Shown here one piece after another: positions 47,656 through 58,426 of a DNA stretch of 64,000 nucleotides. Each line of letters begins with the position of its first letter. Position 1 is the first letter of the stretch. The stretch covers positions 186,001 to 250,000 of the forward strand of contig NZ_CP149803.1 in assembly GCF_037943105.1 (NCBI RefSeq). Direction: 5' to 3'. The position numbers and the translations under genes were made by a program. The stretch comes from Pseudomonas sp. TMP9. Its GTDB lineage: Bacteria; Pseudomonadota; Gammaproteobacteria; Pseudomonadales; Pseudomonadaceae. The notes under the pieces are model-generated. The model was not told the DNA's origin. It was given only the letters and a program-made list of their open reading frames with translations, and did not search any database.

Positions 47656-48939
47656 TCAGTTCATGCCCAGCCAGTTGGGTAGCGCCATGGACACGGCAGG
47701 CACGTAAGTGATGATCATCAAGAAGCCCAGCAGCAGCATCAGCCACGGCCAAGCGGCCTTGATCACGGCGGTGAGCGGCATGCCCGTCACGGCTGAGGTG
47801 ACGAACAAGTTCAACCCCACCGGCGGCGTAATCAAGCCGATCTCCATGTTCACCACCATGATGATGCCTAGGTGAATCGGGTCGATCCCCAGTTGCACGG
47901 CAATCGGAAAGAGGATCGGCGCGAGGATCAAGATGATCGCCGACGGCTCCATAAAGGCTCCCGCCACCAGTAGCACGATGTTCACCACCAGCAAGAACTG
48001 CCAAGGCTGCAGGCCCATGTCGATAACCCAGGCGGTGATCGTTTGCGGGATCTGCTCGGTGGTCAGCACGTGGGCAAACAGCATGGCGTTGGCGATGATG
48101 AACATCAGCATGATGGTCAGCTTGCCGGAGTCCAGCAGCACCTTGGGGCACTCGCGAATCGTCATGTCTTTGTACACAAACAGCGCGACGAAGCCGGCAT
48201 ACACTGCCGCTACCGCAGCGGCTTCGGTCGGTGTGAACATACCGGAATAGATGCCGCCGAGGATGATCACCATCAACAGCAAGCCCCAGACGGCTTTTCG
48301 CGCCGTAGTCAGCAACTGACGCAGGCTGGCGCGCGGCATAGCCGGCAGGTCCATCTTCCGCGCGACGATATAAATCGCCACCATCAGCGCCACGCCCAGC
48401 AGCAGGCCCGGGATGACGCCGGCCATAAACAGCTTGCCTACCGACTGCTCGGTTGCCGCGGCATACACCACCATCACAATCGAGGGTGGAATCAGAATGC
48501 CCAGCGTACCGGCGTTACAGACGATGCCCGCGCCAAAGGCCTGCGGATAACCCGAGCGCACCATGCCCGCGATGGCAATCGAGCCCACCGCCGCCACTGT
48601 GGCCGGTGATGAGCCGGACAATGCCGCGAACAGCATGCACGCCATCACTGCCGAAATCGCCAAGCCGCCGCGGATATGACCGACGCAGGCGTTAGCAAAG
48701 TCGATCAAGCGCTGGGCCACGCCGCCGGTGGTCATAAACGCACCCGACAGCAGGAAGAACGGAATCGCTAGCAGGGTGTAGTGCTCGGAGGTTTCAAACA
48801 GCTTGATTGCCAGCGAACGTACCGAATCCGGGCTAAACAGCATGATGGTGATCGAGCCCGCCAAGCCCAAAGAGGCGGCAATCGGTACGCCGATAAACAT
48901 CAACACAAACAACAGCAGGAACAGGAACAGAATGGTCAT
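47656..48939 (-). CDS. dctM: C4-dicarboxylate TRAP transporter large permease
   Basis: A 427-residue integral membrane protein with about 12 segments, starting MTILFLFLLLFVLMFIGVPIAASLG, the usual DctM opening. Other marks are FLLSGAFMTTGGVAQRLIDFANACVGHIRGGLA, ALSGSSPATVAAVGSIAIAGMVRSGYP and the final PPVGLNLFVTSAVTGMPL. It forms the sodium-driven transport channel for succinate, fumarate and malate captured by DctP. Its start overlaps the dctQ stop by four bases. Confidence 0.95.
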   Translation of the reverse strand: MTILFLFLLLFVLMFIGVPIAASLGLAGSITIMLFSPDSVRSLAIKLFETSEHYTLLAIPFFLLSGAFMTTGGVAQRLIDFANACVGHIRGGLAISAVMACMLFAALSGSSPATVAAVGSIAIAGMVRSGYPQAFGAGIVCNAGTLGILIPPSIVMVVYAAATEQSVGKLFMAGVIPGLLLGVALMVAIYIVARKMDLPAMPRASLRQLLTTARKAVWGLLLMVIILGGIYSGMFTPTEAAAVAAVYAGFVALFVYKDMTIRECPKVLLDSGKLTIMLMFIIANAMLFAHVLTTEQIPQTITAWVIDMGLQPWQFLLVVNIVLLVAGAFMEPSAIILILAPILFPIAVQLGIDPIHLGIIMVVNMEIGLITPPVGLNLFVTSAVTGMPLTAVIKAAWPWLMLLLGFLMIITYVPAVSMALPNWLGMN

Positions 48940-49568
48940 GGCTTGTGCTCCCCGTGTTCATTGATCTTCAGCGCATCGGCGGCTTCATCCGCCAGGCCCA
49001 GGCCGGTCTGCTGGTTACGCAGGATGCGCACGAAAATCTCAAAGAAGCGGATAAACACCAGCGCATAGCCGAACGGCACGATCGCCGTGATATGCCATTG
49101 CATGATGCCGTAGTGGCCTAAATCTTCAGCGCCAATACCGGCAGTAAACAGGGTGTGCACCCAGTCGAAGCTGGCGACGGCAATCAGCCCCGCATAGCCC
49201 AAGCAGGCCAGGCAAGCGATTAAACCGATGATGCGCTGGATGGGTTTGCTGGCCAGCTTCACCAACGCATCAACGCCGATATGCCCGGCGGTACGCACGC
49301 CGTAAGCCAAGCCGAAAAAGATTAACCAAGCGAACAGCGCCTTGGTTAGGGCAATGCTCCAGGTCATCGACTGGGCCATGCTGAGGATGCTGTCGCCAAT
49401 GGCGAAGAACAACTCACTGCTACCTTCCCAGCGGTCCGCCAAGTTGTAGAACAGTGTGTAGAGGTTATTGAGGATCACGTAGACGAAAGTCACCAGCGTC
49501 ATGGCGGCCAGCAGAAAGGCAATAAAACCTTCCTCGAAATGGTCCCAGACGCGCCGCAAGGCGTTCAT
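48936..49568 (-). CDS. dctQ: C4-dicarboxylate TRAP transporter small permease
   Basis: A 210-residue membrane protein with four hydrophobic segments, the DctQ layout: MNALRRVWDHFEEGFIAFLLAAMTLVTFVYVILN, WLIFFGLAYGVRTAGHIGVD, and a last segment around MQWHITAIVPFGYALVFIRFFEI. It pairs with DctM. The ATG at 49568 has GGAGG eight bases upstream and is preferred over 49583. A strong hairpin separates it from dctP, which probably lowers its expression relative to the binding protein. Confidence 0.93.
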   Translation of the reverse strand: MNALRRVWDHFEEGFIAFLLAAMTLVTFVYVILNNLYTLFYNLADRWEGSSELFFAIGDSILSMAQSMTWSIALTKALFAWLIFFGLAYGVRTAGHIGVDALVKLASKPIQRIIGLIACLACLGYAGLIAVASFDWVHTLFTAGIGAEDLGHYGIMQWHITAIVPFGYALVFIRFFEIFVRILRNQQTGLGLADEAADALKINEHGEHKP

Positions 49569-49652
49569 CGATAAAGCCTCCAATGTGCAGGGGTTCGCGC
49601 GGAGTCACGGCGACGCGGGGCCGCCGTGAGAAGGATGAGTGAGGTGCTGGCG

Positions 49653-49691
49653 TTATAGCCCTCCCCCTCGAGCCGAGGGGGAGGGCTATAA
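49653..49691 (-). repeat. Perfect 18-bp inverted repeat between dctP and dctQ
   Basis: TTATAGCCCTCCCCCTCG (49653-49670) and its exact inverse (49674-49691) are separated by AGC. The stem would be very stable in the dctP-dctQ mRNA, 17 bases after the dctP stop, and no T run follows. It likely protects the dctP 3' end or partly terminates transcription. Confidence 0.85.
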
Positions 49692-49708
49692 CGGCGCTTA
49701 AACCAGTC

Positions 49709-50908
<1,200 letters not shown>

Positions 50909-50943
50909 TTAAAATCTAATAAAAGCAGTGGCTTACAAGAATA

Positions 50944-50958
50944 TGCAGAAGCTCTGCA
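50944..50958 (-). promoter_or_regulatory. Candidate DctD binding site (proximal)
   Basis: TGCAGAAGCTCTGCA is a palindrome with 6-base arms and a 3-base centre, about 70 bases upstream of the -24 element. It resembles the dyad form of rhizobial DctD sites from memory (TGTGCGGAAATCCGCACA). Assignment is by position and symmetry. Confidence 0.5.
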
Positions 50959-50988
50959 AAGGTTCTGTAGGGCGGAGGGTTATGGGTT

Positions 50989-51006
50989 TTGGCGGAAAGC
51001 CGCCAA
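50989..51006 (-). promoter_or_regulatory. Candidate DctD binding site (distal)
   Basis: TTGGCGGAAAGCCGCCAA is a perfect palindrome (7-base arms, 4-base centre) that ends one base before the dctD stop codon. Its GCGGAAA-CCGC core is close to the rhizobial DctD dyad. With no T run next to it, a terminator role is less likely than an activator site. Confidence 0.5.
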
Positions 51007-52410
51007 TCAGTCCGCGCTGTCTGGCGAGCTTCCGCCAGCATCGGCGAAGCTCAACCCGTGCTTGCGCAGTTTGTCGTGCAGGGTTTTGCGCGGCACGCCC
51101 AGCGCTTCGGCCAAGCTGCGCAGCGAGCTGTGCGAGCGGCTGAGTTCGGCGCTGATCAGGCTGCGCTCAAAGGCTTCCACCTGCATATTCAGGCCGCCGC
51201 TATTGGCGGCTTCGTCCTGTGCGTGCGCAGTACGGCTCTGCAGATCCAGATCCAGATCCAGGTCCAGCTCAAGGCCGAGGGCAAAGCGCTCGGCGGCATT
51301 TTGCAACTCGCGCACATTGCCCGGCCAAGGGTTACGCAGCAGGGCCGCGCGCTGGATCGGTTGCAGGGTGCGCGCGGCCAAGCCATGCCGGCTGCTGGCG
51401 GCTTCGGTAAAGTGTTGGAACAGCAGCAGGGCATCTTCACTGCGCTCGCGCAGGGCGGGGATGCGTAACGCAGCAACGTTGAGGCGGTAATACAGGTCGG
51501 CGCGGAAGCGCCCTTGGTCGGCGGCCTGGCGCAAGTCTTCCTTGGTCGCGGCAATCACCCGTATATCCAGTGGGATCAACTGGTTGCCACCGAGGCGCTC
51601 GACCACCCGCTCTTGCAGCAGGCGCAGCAGTTTGACCTGCACGTCGAGGCTCATGCTTTCAATTTCATCAAGGAACAAGGTGCCGCCATTGGCAAACTCA
51701 AATTTGCCGATACGGCGCTTTTGCGCGCCGGTAAACGCGCCCTGTTCGTGGCCGAACAGCTCGCTCTCCACCACCGATTCGGCCAGCGCGCCGGCATTGA
51801 TTGCCACAAACGGTCCGTTGCGGCGGTTGGACAGATCATGCAGGGCGCGCGCCACCACTTCCTTGCCCGTGCCAGTTTCACCCAGGATCAGCACATCACT
51901 GTTGATACCGGCCAGCGCACCAATTTGCTCGCGCAGCCGCAGCATCGCCGGGGACTGCCCAACCAAGCGTGCCGACAGGGTGTTGCGGTCAGCCAACGCC
52001 ATGCGCAGGCTGCGGTTATCCAGCACTAAGCGGCGCAATGCGAGGGCGCGGCGCACGCTATCAAGCAAGTCATCGCTGGCGAAGGGCTTCTCTAAAAAGT
52101 CATAAGCGCCCGCGCGCATCGCCTGCACTGCCAGCGGTATATCGCCGTGACCGGTGATCAGCAGCACCGGCAGCTCTGGGTCTTGCGCCTGCAATTGCTG
52201 CAACAGCTGTAGGCCGTCAATGCCGGGCATGCGGATATCACTGACCACCACGCCCGGCCAATCAGGCTCAATACGAGCAGCGACGCCATGGGCATCGGCC
52301 AAGGTTCTGACCTTGAGCCCGGCCAAGTTGAGCGTTTGGCTCAACGCTTGGCGCAAGTGCGGGTCGTCATCGATCAGCAGCACTTCGGTGCGGGCGTCGA
52401 TCATGCTCAT
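51007..52410 (-). CDS. dctD: Sigma-54-dependent response regulator DctD
   Basis: A 467-residue NtrC-family activator. The receiver (5-120) has DDD near residues 14-16 and the phospho-acceptor Asp in VVVSDIRMPGIDG. The AAA+ domain (about 145-380) has Walker A GETGTGKE, the sigma-54 contact loop GAFTGA and FLDEIESMSLDVQ. The C-terminal FIS-type helix-turn-helix reads LRSLAEALGVPRKTLHDKLRKHGL. The interdomain linker holds an unusual Leu-Asp repeat from four hexanucleotide units. The ATG at 52410 overlaps the dctB stop. It should activate dctPQM from the -24/-12 promoter downstream. Confidence 0.95.
   Translation of the reverse strand: MSMIDARTEVLLIDDDPHLRQALSQTLNLAGLKVRTLADAHGVAARIEPDWPGVVVSDIRMPGIDGLQLLQQLQAQDPELPVLLITGHGDIPLAVQAMRAGAYDFLEKPFASDDLLDSVRRALALRRLVLDNRSLRMALADRNTLSARLVGQSPAMLRLREQIGALAGINSDVLILGETGTGKEVVARALHDLSNRRNGPFVAINAGALAESVVESELFGHEQGAFTGAQKRRIGKFEFANGGTLFLDEIESMSLDVQVKLLRLLQERVVERLGGNQLIPLDIRVIAATKEDLRQAADQGRFRADLYYRLNVAALRIPALRERSEDALLLFQHFTEAASSRHGLAARTLQPIQRAALLRNPWPGNVRELQNAAERFALGLELDLDLDLDLQSRTAHAQDEAANSGGLNMQVEAFERSLISAELSRSHSSLRSLAEALGVPRKTLHDKLRKHGLSFADAGGSSPDSAD
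51241..51264. repeat. Hexanucleotide tandem repeat within dctD
   Basis: Three exact copies of CAGATC followed by one CAGGTC (plus strand) encode alternating Leu and Asp in the DctD linker between the AAA+ and HTH domains. Six-base units keep the frame, so copy-number changes would only lengthen or shorten the linker. Confidence 0.8.
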
Positions 52411-54218
52411 ACAACAAAGTCCTCGGGCGATTGGGTTTTGATGCCCTGATCTGCGGCGCGCAGGCGCAGGGTCAGCTGAGCGCCGCCGTCTGGGTGGTTG
52501 GCGAACAGCAGTTCGCCGCCCAGGGCGCGCATCAGGGTATCGCAAATGGCCAGGCCCAGGCCCAAGCCCTGAGCGCTGGTTTTGGTGGTGAAAAACGGCT
52601 CGCGGGCGCGTTGCAAGGCTTCTTGGCTAAAGCCCGGGCCATTGTCACGCAGGTGCAGATTGACCCCGTCGGCGGTCAGTTCGGCACTTAACCAAAGGCG
52701 GCGCGGCTGTGGCACTTCGCCTAGGGCATCAAGGGCGTTAGCCAGCAGGTTGCCGAGCACCTGACGCAGTCGAGTTTCCCCGGCCTGCACCCACAGCGTG
52801 GCATCGGGCAGGTCGCGAATCAGTTCAACCTGCATGGCCTGACGGCGCTTGGCCAACAATGCCAGTGCGTCGTCAATGGCGGGCTGCAGGGCTACGCTTT
52901 CCGGGGCGTGGCGATCACGTCGAGCAAAGGCGCGCAGGTGCGCAATGATCGACGCCATGCGCTGGGTCAGCTGGCTGATCAGCTTAAGGTTGGCACGGGC
53001 GTCGTCGTTACGTTGGTGGTCGAGCAATACGCCGGCGTTATCGGCGTAGCTGCGGATGGCCGCCAGCGGCTGGTTGAGTTCATGGCTGATGCTCGCACTC
53101 ATGGTGCCCAGCGCGGACAGCTTGCTCGCTTGCACCAGTTCATCCTGGGCTTGCACCAGCTTTTGCTGCGCTTGTTCACGCTCCAGTACTTCCTGTTTGA
53201 GCCGGCTGTTCAGGCGCTGCAAGTCGAGGGTGCGTTCCAGCACCCGCTGCTCAAGTTGCTGGCGGGCCTGGGTGTCAAAAGCGATGCGCTCGAGATAATG
53301 CCGGCGGCGCTGCATCAGCAGGCCGATCAGTAAGATCAGCGCGAGTAAGGTGCTGCCGCCGACCGCCACGGTGCTACGCACCGGTTGATCGAGCTGTGAG
53401 CGCGGAGTGAGGATGCTCACGGTCCAGCCAATTTCATCAAGGGTTTGGCCTTGACGCAGCCAGGCCGCAGGCTTGAGCTGCAGCGGTGGTGGCGACTGAA
53501 TGCGGTAGGGTTGGGTGTCCGCAATCGCTGTGCGCTCGGCGTTGTCCAGTTCGCGGGTGGCGTGAAAGCGCCAATCAGCCTGCGAGGTGAGAATAACCAC
53601 GCCGTAGTTATCCGTTACCAGCAGCTGCTCCGGACGGTTGCCCCAGAGTGTTTCAGTGTGATCAAGATCAACCTTGACCACCATCACGCCAAGGTTCTTG
53701 TCGCTATCGCGAATGGCCGCGGCGAAGAAATAACCGCGCTTTCCTGAGGTTGTGCCCAGCCCAAAAAAGCGTCCGGGCCGGCCTTGCATGGCCTCGCGAA
53801 AGTAGGGGCGATAGGAGAAATTGCGCGTCACGAAGGAGTCTTCTTGCCGCCAGTTCGACGCCGCCAGCGTGGTGCCATCGGCGGCCATCAGGTAGATCAC
53901 ATCGGCCCCGGTTTGTTGCTGCAACTGGCTCAGTAAGCGGTTAGCGCTGTCACGGCGGGCAGGGCTCTTCGGGGTTTGTAGGGTCAGGCGAATGGCGGGT
54001 AAGTCCGCCAAAATCGGCGGTAGCACTTCGTACCGGCGCAGCGTGCCCAGCAAGTTGGCCACATACAGGTCAAGGGTTTGCTTATTTTGCTCGGCTAACT
54101 CATTGCTGTAATAGCGTTCGGCCAACTGGTGCAAAGGCCACAACAGTGGGATCAACAGCAAGGCCAGCACTGCCAAGCTGCGCCAGCGCGGGCGCTTATA
54201 CGTTGAAGGTAAGGGCAT
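52407..54218 (-). CDS. dctB: Sensor histidine kinase DctB
   Basis: A 603-residue sensor kinase. An N-terminal anchor (about 12-32), a periplasmic double-PDC sensor domain (about 35-290; YLMAADGTTLAASNW and SYRPYFREAMQGRPGRFFGLGTTSGKRGYFFAA are the dicarboxylate-binding type) and a second membrane segment (TLLALILLIGLLM) are followed by a coiled coil and the kinase core. The H box is SASISHELNQPLAAIRSYADN; the ATPase has NLLANALDAL and GLGLGLAICDTLM. The ATG at 54218 is the likely start, though the frame extends 20 codons upstream. Overlap with dctD couples the two. Confidence 0.94.
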   Translation of the reverse strand: MPLPSTYKRPRWRSLAVLALLLIPLLWPLHQLAERYYSNELAEQNKQTLDLYVANLLGTLRRYEVLPPILADLPAIRLTLQTPKSPARRDSANRLLSQLQQQTGADVIYLMAADGTTLAASNWRQEDSFVTRNFSYRPYFREAMQGRPGRFFGLGTTSGKRGYFFAAAIRDSDKNLGVMVVKVDLDHTETLWGNRPEQLLVTDNYGVVILTSQADWRFHATRELDNAERTAIADTQPYRIQSPPPLQLKPAAWLRQGQTLDEIGWTVSILTPRSQLDQPVRSTVAVGGSTLLALILLIGLLMQRRRHYLERIAFDTQARQQLEQRVLERTLDLQRLNSRLKQEVLEREQAQQKLVQAQDELVQASKLSALGTMSASISHELNQPLAAIRSYADNAGVLLDHQRNDDARANLKLISQLTQRMASIIAHLRAFARRDRHAPESVALQPAIDDALALLAKRRQAMQVELIRDLPDATLWVQAGETRLRQVLGNLLANALDALGEVPQPRRLWLSAELTADGVNLHLRDNGPGFSQEALQRAREPFFTTKTSAQGLGLGLAICDTLMRALGGELLFANHPDGGAQLTLRLRAADQGIKTQSPEDFVV

Positions 54219-54315
54219 GCAGTGACTCAGGGTTCGAGAAAATAAAAAGCCAGCCACAAATAAGTTCACAGGGTGCAAATGCGACTGGTACTCACTATAT
54301 ACATACCACCCAGTT

Positions 54316-54634
54316 ATTGACTCCCTGCAGTTCTGTAAGCGCGCTGCAGCTGTAGCGCGAGCAGGCGCAGAACAGCGTCAGTTCTGCCCGTGAAGTCAGC
54401 GAGGTATTGACGCATATTGTCCGTGTCATTGAGGGTGTCGCGGACAATATGCAAATTTCCGCCGCCACCGAAGAGCAAACCGAGGTGGCTAACGAAATCA
54501 GCCAGAACATCACCCATCTCAACGACAGCATTGGTGAAGTGGTCAGCAGCGCCGAACAAAGCTCAATTGCCAGCTGCGATCTGGCGCAACTGGCCAGCGG
54601 TTTGCAGCAGCAAATTCAGCGTTTCAGGGTTTAG
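54316..54634 (+). pseudogene. C-terminal remnant of a methyl-accepting chemotaxis protein
   Basis: After a TAG at 54353-54355 the frame encodes about 92 residues beginning REQAQNSVSSAREV and containing ISAATEEQTEVANEISQNI and the C-terminal GLQQQIQRFRV stop at 54634. This is the end of a chemoreceptor signalling domain. Upstream of the TAG the same frame reads SALQL, as expected for a receptor, so the TAG replaces a sense codon; further upstream homology seems to shift frame (IDSLQ from 54316) and then ends. The sensor, membrane part and methylation helices are all missing. Its stop overlaps the rmlD stop on the other strand. Confidence 0.8.
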
Positions 54635-55494
54635 CTGCGCAGGCACTGCTCCAGCGCGGTTTGCCAATCCGGCAGCTGGACGTGCCAGTCCTGCTGCAGA
54701 CGGCTGCAGTCCAACCGTGAATTAAGCGGGCGCTGCGCCGGGGTTGGGTAGGCGCTGCTGGGGATGGGTTGCAGCGTCGCCACGCGTTTGCCCTGGCTGT
54801 GTAGGTGTGCCGCAATCGCGCTGGCAAAACCGAACCAGCTGGTTTCACCTTGCGCGGTCAGGTGATATACGCCCCACGGGCCGGCATGGCCGGTATGCCA
54901 TTGCGTGATCAGCTGCGCCGTGGTCTGCGCGATAGTGCCGGCCCAGGTCGGTGCGCCGATCTGGTCGTCCACTACGGATAGGCTTTCGCGCTCCTGCAGC
55001 AAGCGTTGCATGGTCAGCAGAAAGTTTTTGCCATGCTGCGAGTAGACCCAGCTGGTGCGCAGAATCAGGTGCATACCACCGACGGCCTGAATCGCGTGCT
55101 CCCCAGCCAGTTTGCTGCGGCCATACGCACTCAGCGGGTTAGTGCTGTCGCTTTCACGGTAAGGCTTAGTTTGACGACCGTCGAACACGTAATCGGTGGA
55201 ATAGTGAATCAGTGGCACATTCAGTTCGGCGGCCGCTTCAGCCAAAATGCCGGGTGCTGTGGCATTGATCGCGAAGGCCAGTTCGGGCTCGCTTTCAGCT
55301 CGATCAACGGCGGTGTGTGCTGCGGCATTGATGATCAGCTCGGGTTGCAGGCGTTGTACTTGCTGGCGAATCAGCTCGGGTTTAGCCAGGTCAAGCTGTT
55401 CGCGGTTAAGCACCCTTAGCTCATGAGTCCCGTTTAGACTGCGCTGTAAATCACGGCTGACCTGGCCATGCTGGCCGAGCAGGAGGATTTTCAA
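54631..55494 (-). CDS. rmlD: dTDP-4-dehydrorhamnose reductase
   Basis: A 287-residue NAD(P)H-dependent SDR-type enzyme for the last step to dTDP-L-rhamnose. The N-terminus KILLLGQHGQVSRDLQRSL has the GxxGxxG-type fold, LIINAAAHTAVDRAESEPELAFAINA is the RmlD hallmark, and the catalytic pair is in STDYVFDG with YGRSKLAGE. The start is a TTG that overlaps the rmlC stop (TTGA). It is the last gene of rmlBACD and converges on the chemoreceptor remnant. Confidence 0.94.
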   Translation of the reverse strand: MKILLLGQHGQVSRDLQRSLNGTHELRVLNREQLDLAKPELIRQQVQRLQPELIINAAAHTAVDRAESEPELAFAINATAPGILAEAAAELNVPLIHYSTDYVFDGRQTKPYRESDSTNPLSAYGRSKLAGEHAIQAVGGMHLILRTSWVYSQHGKNFLLTMQRLLQERESLSVVDDQIGAPTWAGTIAQTTAQLITQWHTGHAGPWGVYHLTAQGETSWFGFASAIAAHLHSQGKRVATLQPIPSSAYPTPAQRPLNSRLDCSRLQQDWHVQLPDWQTALEQCLRS

Positions 55495-56036
55495 GGGAAC
55501 ACCTGCGCGTCGCTGAAGCTCACGCCGGCCTGATCTTTGGCCGATAGATGCGGCGCTTCCTGTAATGGCCAGTCTATGGCCAGCGTTGGGTCATCCCAGC
55601 GAATGCAGCGCTCATGTTCCGGGGCGTAGTACTCAGTGGTTTTATAGAGGAACTCGGCGAATTCGCTGAGCACTACAAAACCGTGGGCAAAGCCTTCCGG
55701 TACCCATAACTGGCGCTTGTTTTCGGCGGACAAATGCACGCCCATCCAGCGCCCGAAAGTGGGCGAGCTGCGGCGTAAATCAACCGCGACGTCATACACC
55801 TCACCGGCCGTGACTCGAACCAATTTGCCCTGCGCCTGCTGCACTTGGTAATGCAGGCCGCGCAGCACGCCGCGTTGCGAGCGCGAATGGTTGTCTTGGA
55901 CAAATTCAAGCTGCAGGCCGGTGGCATCGGCGAAACGGCGGGCATTGAAGCTCTCGAAAAAAAAGCCACGCTCATCACCAAATACCTTAGGTTCGAGCAC
56001 GATCACGCCGGATAGGTCGGTGTTAACACGTTGCAT
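55491..56036 (-). CDS. rmlC: dTDP-4-dehydrorhamnose 3,5-epimerase
   Basis: A 181-residue cupin epimerase. Typical stretches are IVLEPKVFGDERGFFFESFNARRFADATG, FVQDNHSRSQRGVLRGLHYQ with the catalytic histidine, and VPEGFAHGFVVLSEFAEFLYKTTEYYAPEHERCIRWDDPTLAIDWP. It epimerises C3 and C5 of dTDP-4-keto-6-deoxyglucose. It starts two bases after rmlA and overlaps rmlD by four bases. Confidence 0.96.
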   Translation of the reverse strand: MQRVNTDLSGVIVLEPKVFGDERGFFFESFNARRFADATGLQLEFVQDNHSRSQRGVLRGLHYQVQQAQGKLVRVTAGEVYDVAVDLRRSSPTFGRWMGVHLSAENKRQLWVPEGFAHGFVVLSEFAEFLYKTTEYYAPEHERCIRWDDPTLAIDWPLQEAPHLSAKDQAGVSFSDAQVFP

Positions 56037-56038
56037 GC

Positions 56039-56905
56039 TTACTCCTCGGCCAGTTTGAACAGGTACTGGCCGTAACCGGTTTTACCGAAAGCGTTGGCTT
56101 GTATCAGCAGTTGCTGGCGATCAATCCAGCCCTGTTGGTAGGCGATTTCTTCTAGGCAGGCGACTTTCAGGCCTTGGCGGTGTTCGATGGTTTGCACGTA
56201 TTGCGAGGCCTCCAGCAGGCTGTCATGGGTGCCAGTATCAAGCCAGGCAAAGCCGCGACCGAAACGTTCGACGCGCAAGTCACCGCGCTGCAGGTAGGCG
56301 ATATTAACGTCTGTGATTTCCAGCTCACCGCGCGGCGAGGGTTTGACGGCCTTGGCGATCTCGATCACGTCGTTGTCATAAAAATACAGGCCGGTCACCG
56401 CATAGTGCGATTTTGGCGCAGCTGGTTTTTCTTCAATGGAGATGGCGCGGCCGCTGTCGTCGTACTCGACTACGCCGAAACGCTCGGGATCCTTAACCCA
56501 ATAACCGAACACCGTCGCTCCGCTCGACTCGGCGGCGGCGCGCAGTAGCATCTCGGTGAAGTGCTGGCCGTGAAAAATATTGTCGCCCAGGATCAGGCAC
56601 ACCGAATCATCACCAATAAAATCTTCACCGAGTAAGAAAGCTTGGGCCAGACCGTCGGGTGAGGGCTGTTCGATGTACTCGAAGCGCACCCCAAACTGAC
56701 TACCATCGCCGAGCATTTTGCGAAAGTTCGGTAAGTCTTGCGGGGTGGAAATGATCAGAATTTCGCGTACACCGGCAAGCATCAACACCGAGAGCGGGTA
56801 ATAGATCATCGGCTTGTCGTAGATCGGTAGCAGCTGTTTGGATACGCCCAGAGTAATGGGGTGCAGACGGCTACCAGAACCGCCGGCGAGAACAATGCCT
56901 TTCAT
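56039..56905 (-). CDS. rmlA: Glucose-1-phosphate thymidylyltransferase
   Basis: A 288-residue nucleotidyltransferase making dTDP-glucose. The N-terminus [39 protein letters not shown] holds the nucleotide-binding GGxGxRL motif; [10 protein letters not shown] and [16 protein letters not shown] are further hallmarks. The ATG at 56905 is set by AAGGAG seven bases upstream, inside a longer open frame. It follows rmlB by 11 bases. The product feeds rhamnose into LPS core, rhamnolipid or other glycans. Confidence 0.97.
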   Translation of the reverse strand: MKGIVLAGGSGSRLHPITLGVSKQLLPIYDKPMIYYPLSVLMLAGVREILIISTPQDLPNFRKMLGDGSQFGVRFEYIEQPSPDGLAQAFLLGEDFIGDDSVCLILGDNIFHGQHFTEMLLRAAAESSGATVFGYWVKDPERFGVVEYDDSGRAISIEEKPAAPKSHYAVTGLYFYDNDVIEIAKAVKPSPRGELEITDVNIAYLQRGDLRVERFGRGFAWLDTGTHDSLLEASQYVQTIEHRQGLKVACLEEIAYQQGWIDRQQLLIQANAFGKTGYGQYLFKLAEE

Positions 56906-56916
56906 TATGCCGCTCC

Positions 56917-57969
<1,053 letters not shown>

Positions 57970-58065
57970 AGGCCGTACCTTCTTCAAAGAGGCTGTTTGT
58001 AAAATTTGGCGGGGAGTGTTGCAAGTTGAGCCTGTGCGGGCAAGCTATCAGTATTTTCAATACGC

Positions 58066-58097
58066 AAAAAAAAGCCCCGCATTACTGCGAGGCTTTA
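58066..58097 (-). terminator. Terminator of tRNA-Thr
   Basis: On the minus strand AAGCCTCGCA, a four-base loop and TGCGGGGCTT are followed by a T run. It begins just after the tRNA 3' end and should stop that transcript before the rml operon. Confidence 0.88.
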
Positions 58098-58103
58098 TTT
58101 GTA

Positions 58104-58179
<76 letters not shown>

Positions 58180-58192
58180 GTTTGTGGGGCGC

Positions 58193-58220
58193 ATTATATC
58201 GATTCATTTAGCGGAGTAAA
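58193..58220 (-). promoter_or_regulatory. tRNA-Thr promoter
   Basis: A perfect TATAAT (58198-58193) and TTTACT (58220-58215), 16 bases apart on the minus strand, are followed by a GC-rich discriminator (GCGCCCC), typical of stringently controlled stable-RNA promoters. Confidence 0.75.
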
Positions 58221-58426
58221 GGGCTGCGAGCATAGAAATATGCAGGGATTGTTATCAGCCGCGAAATGCTTATGCACATAAGTCGTGCATTTAGGGAGGG
58301 CGCGGTCAGATGTTGTGCACCGGCTCACGGTATTTGGTAAGCATCTGTTTTTAAACGTTATATTTTAAGATCGAAAAATCCGTAATGTATCGAGGGCCTT
58401 CTGCGATGTGCGTTTGCGCGGTTTAC

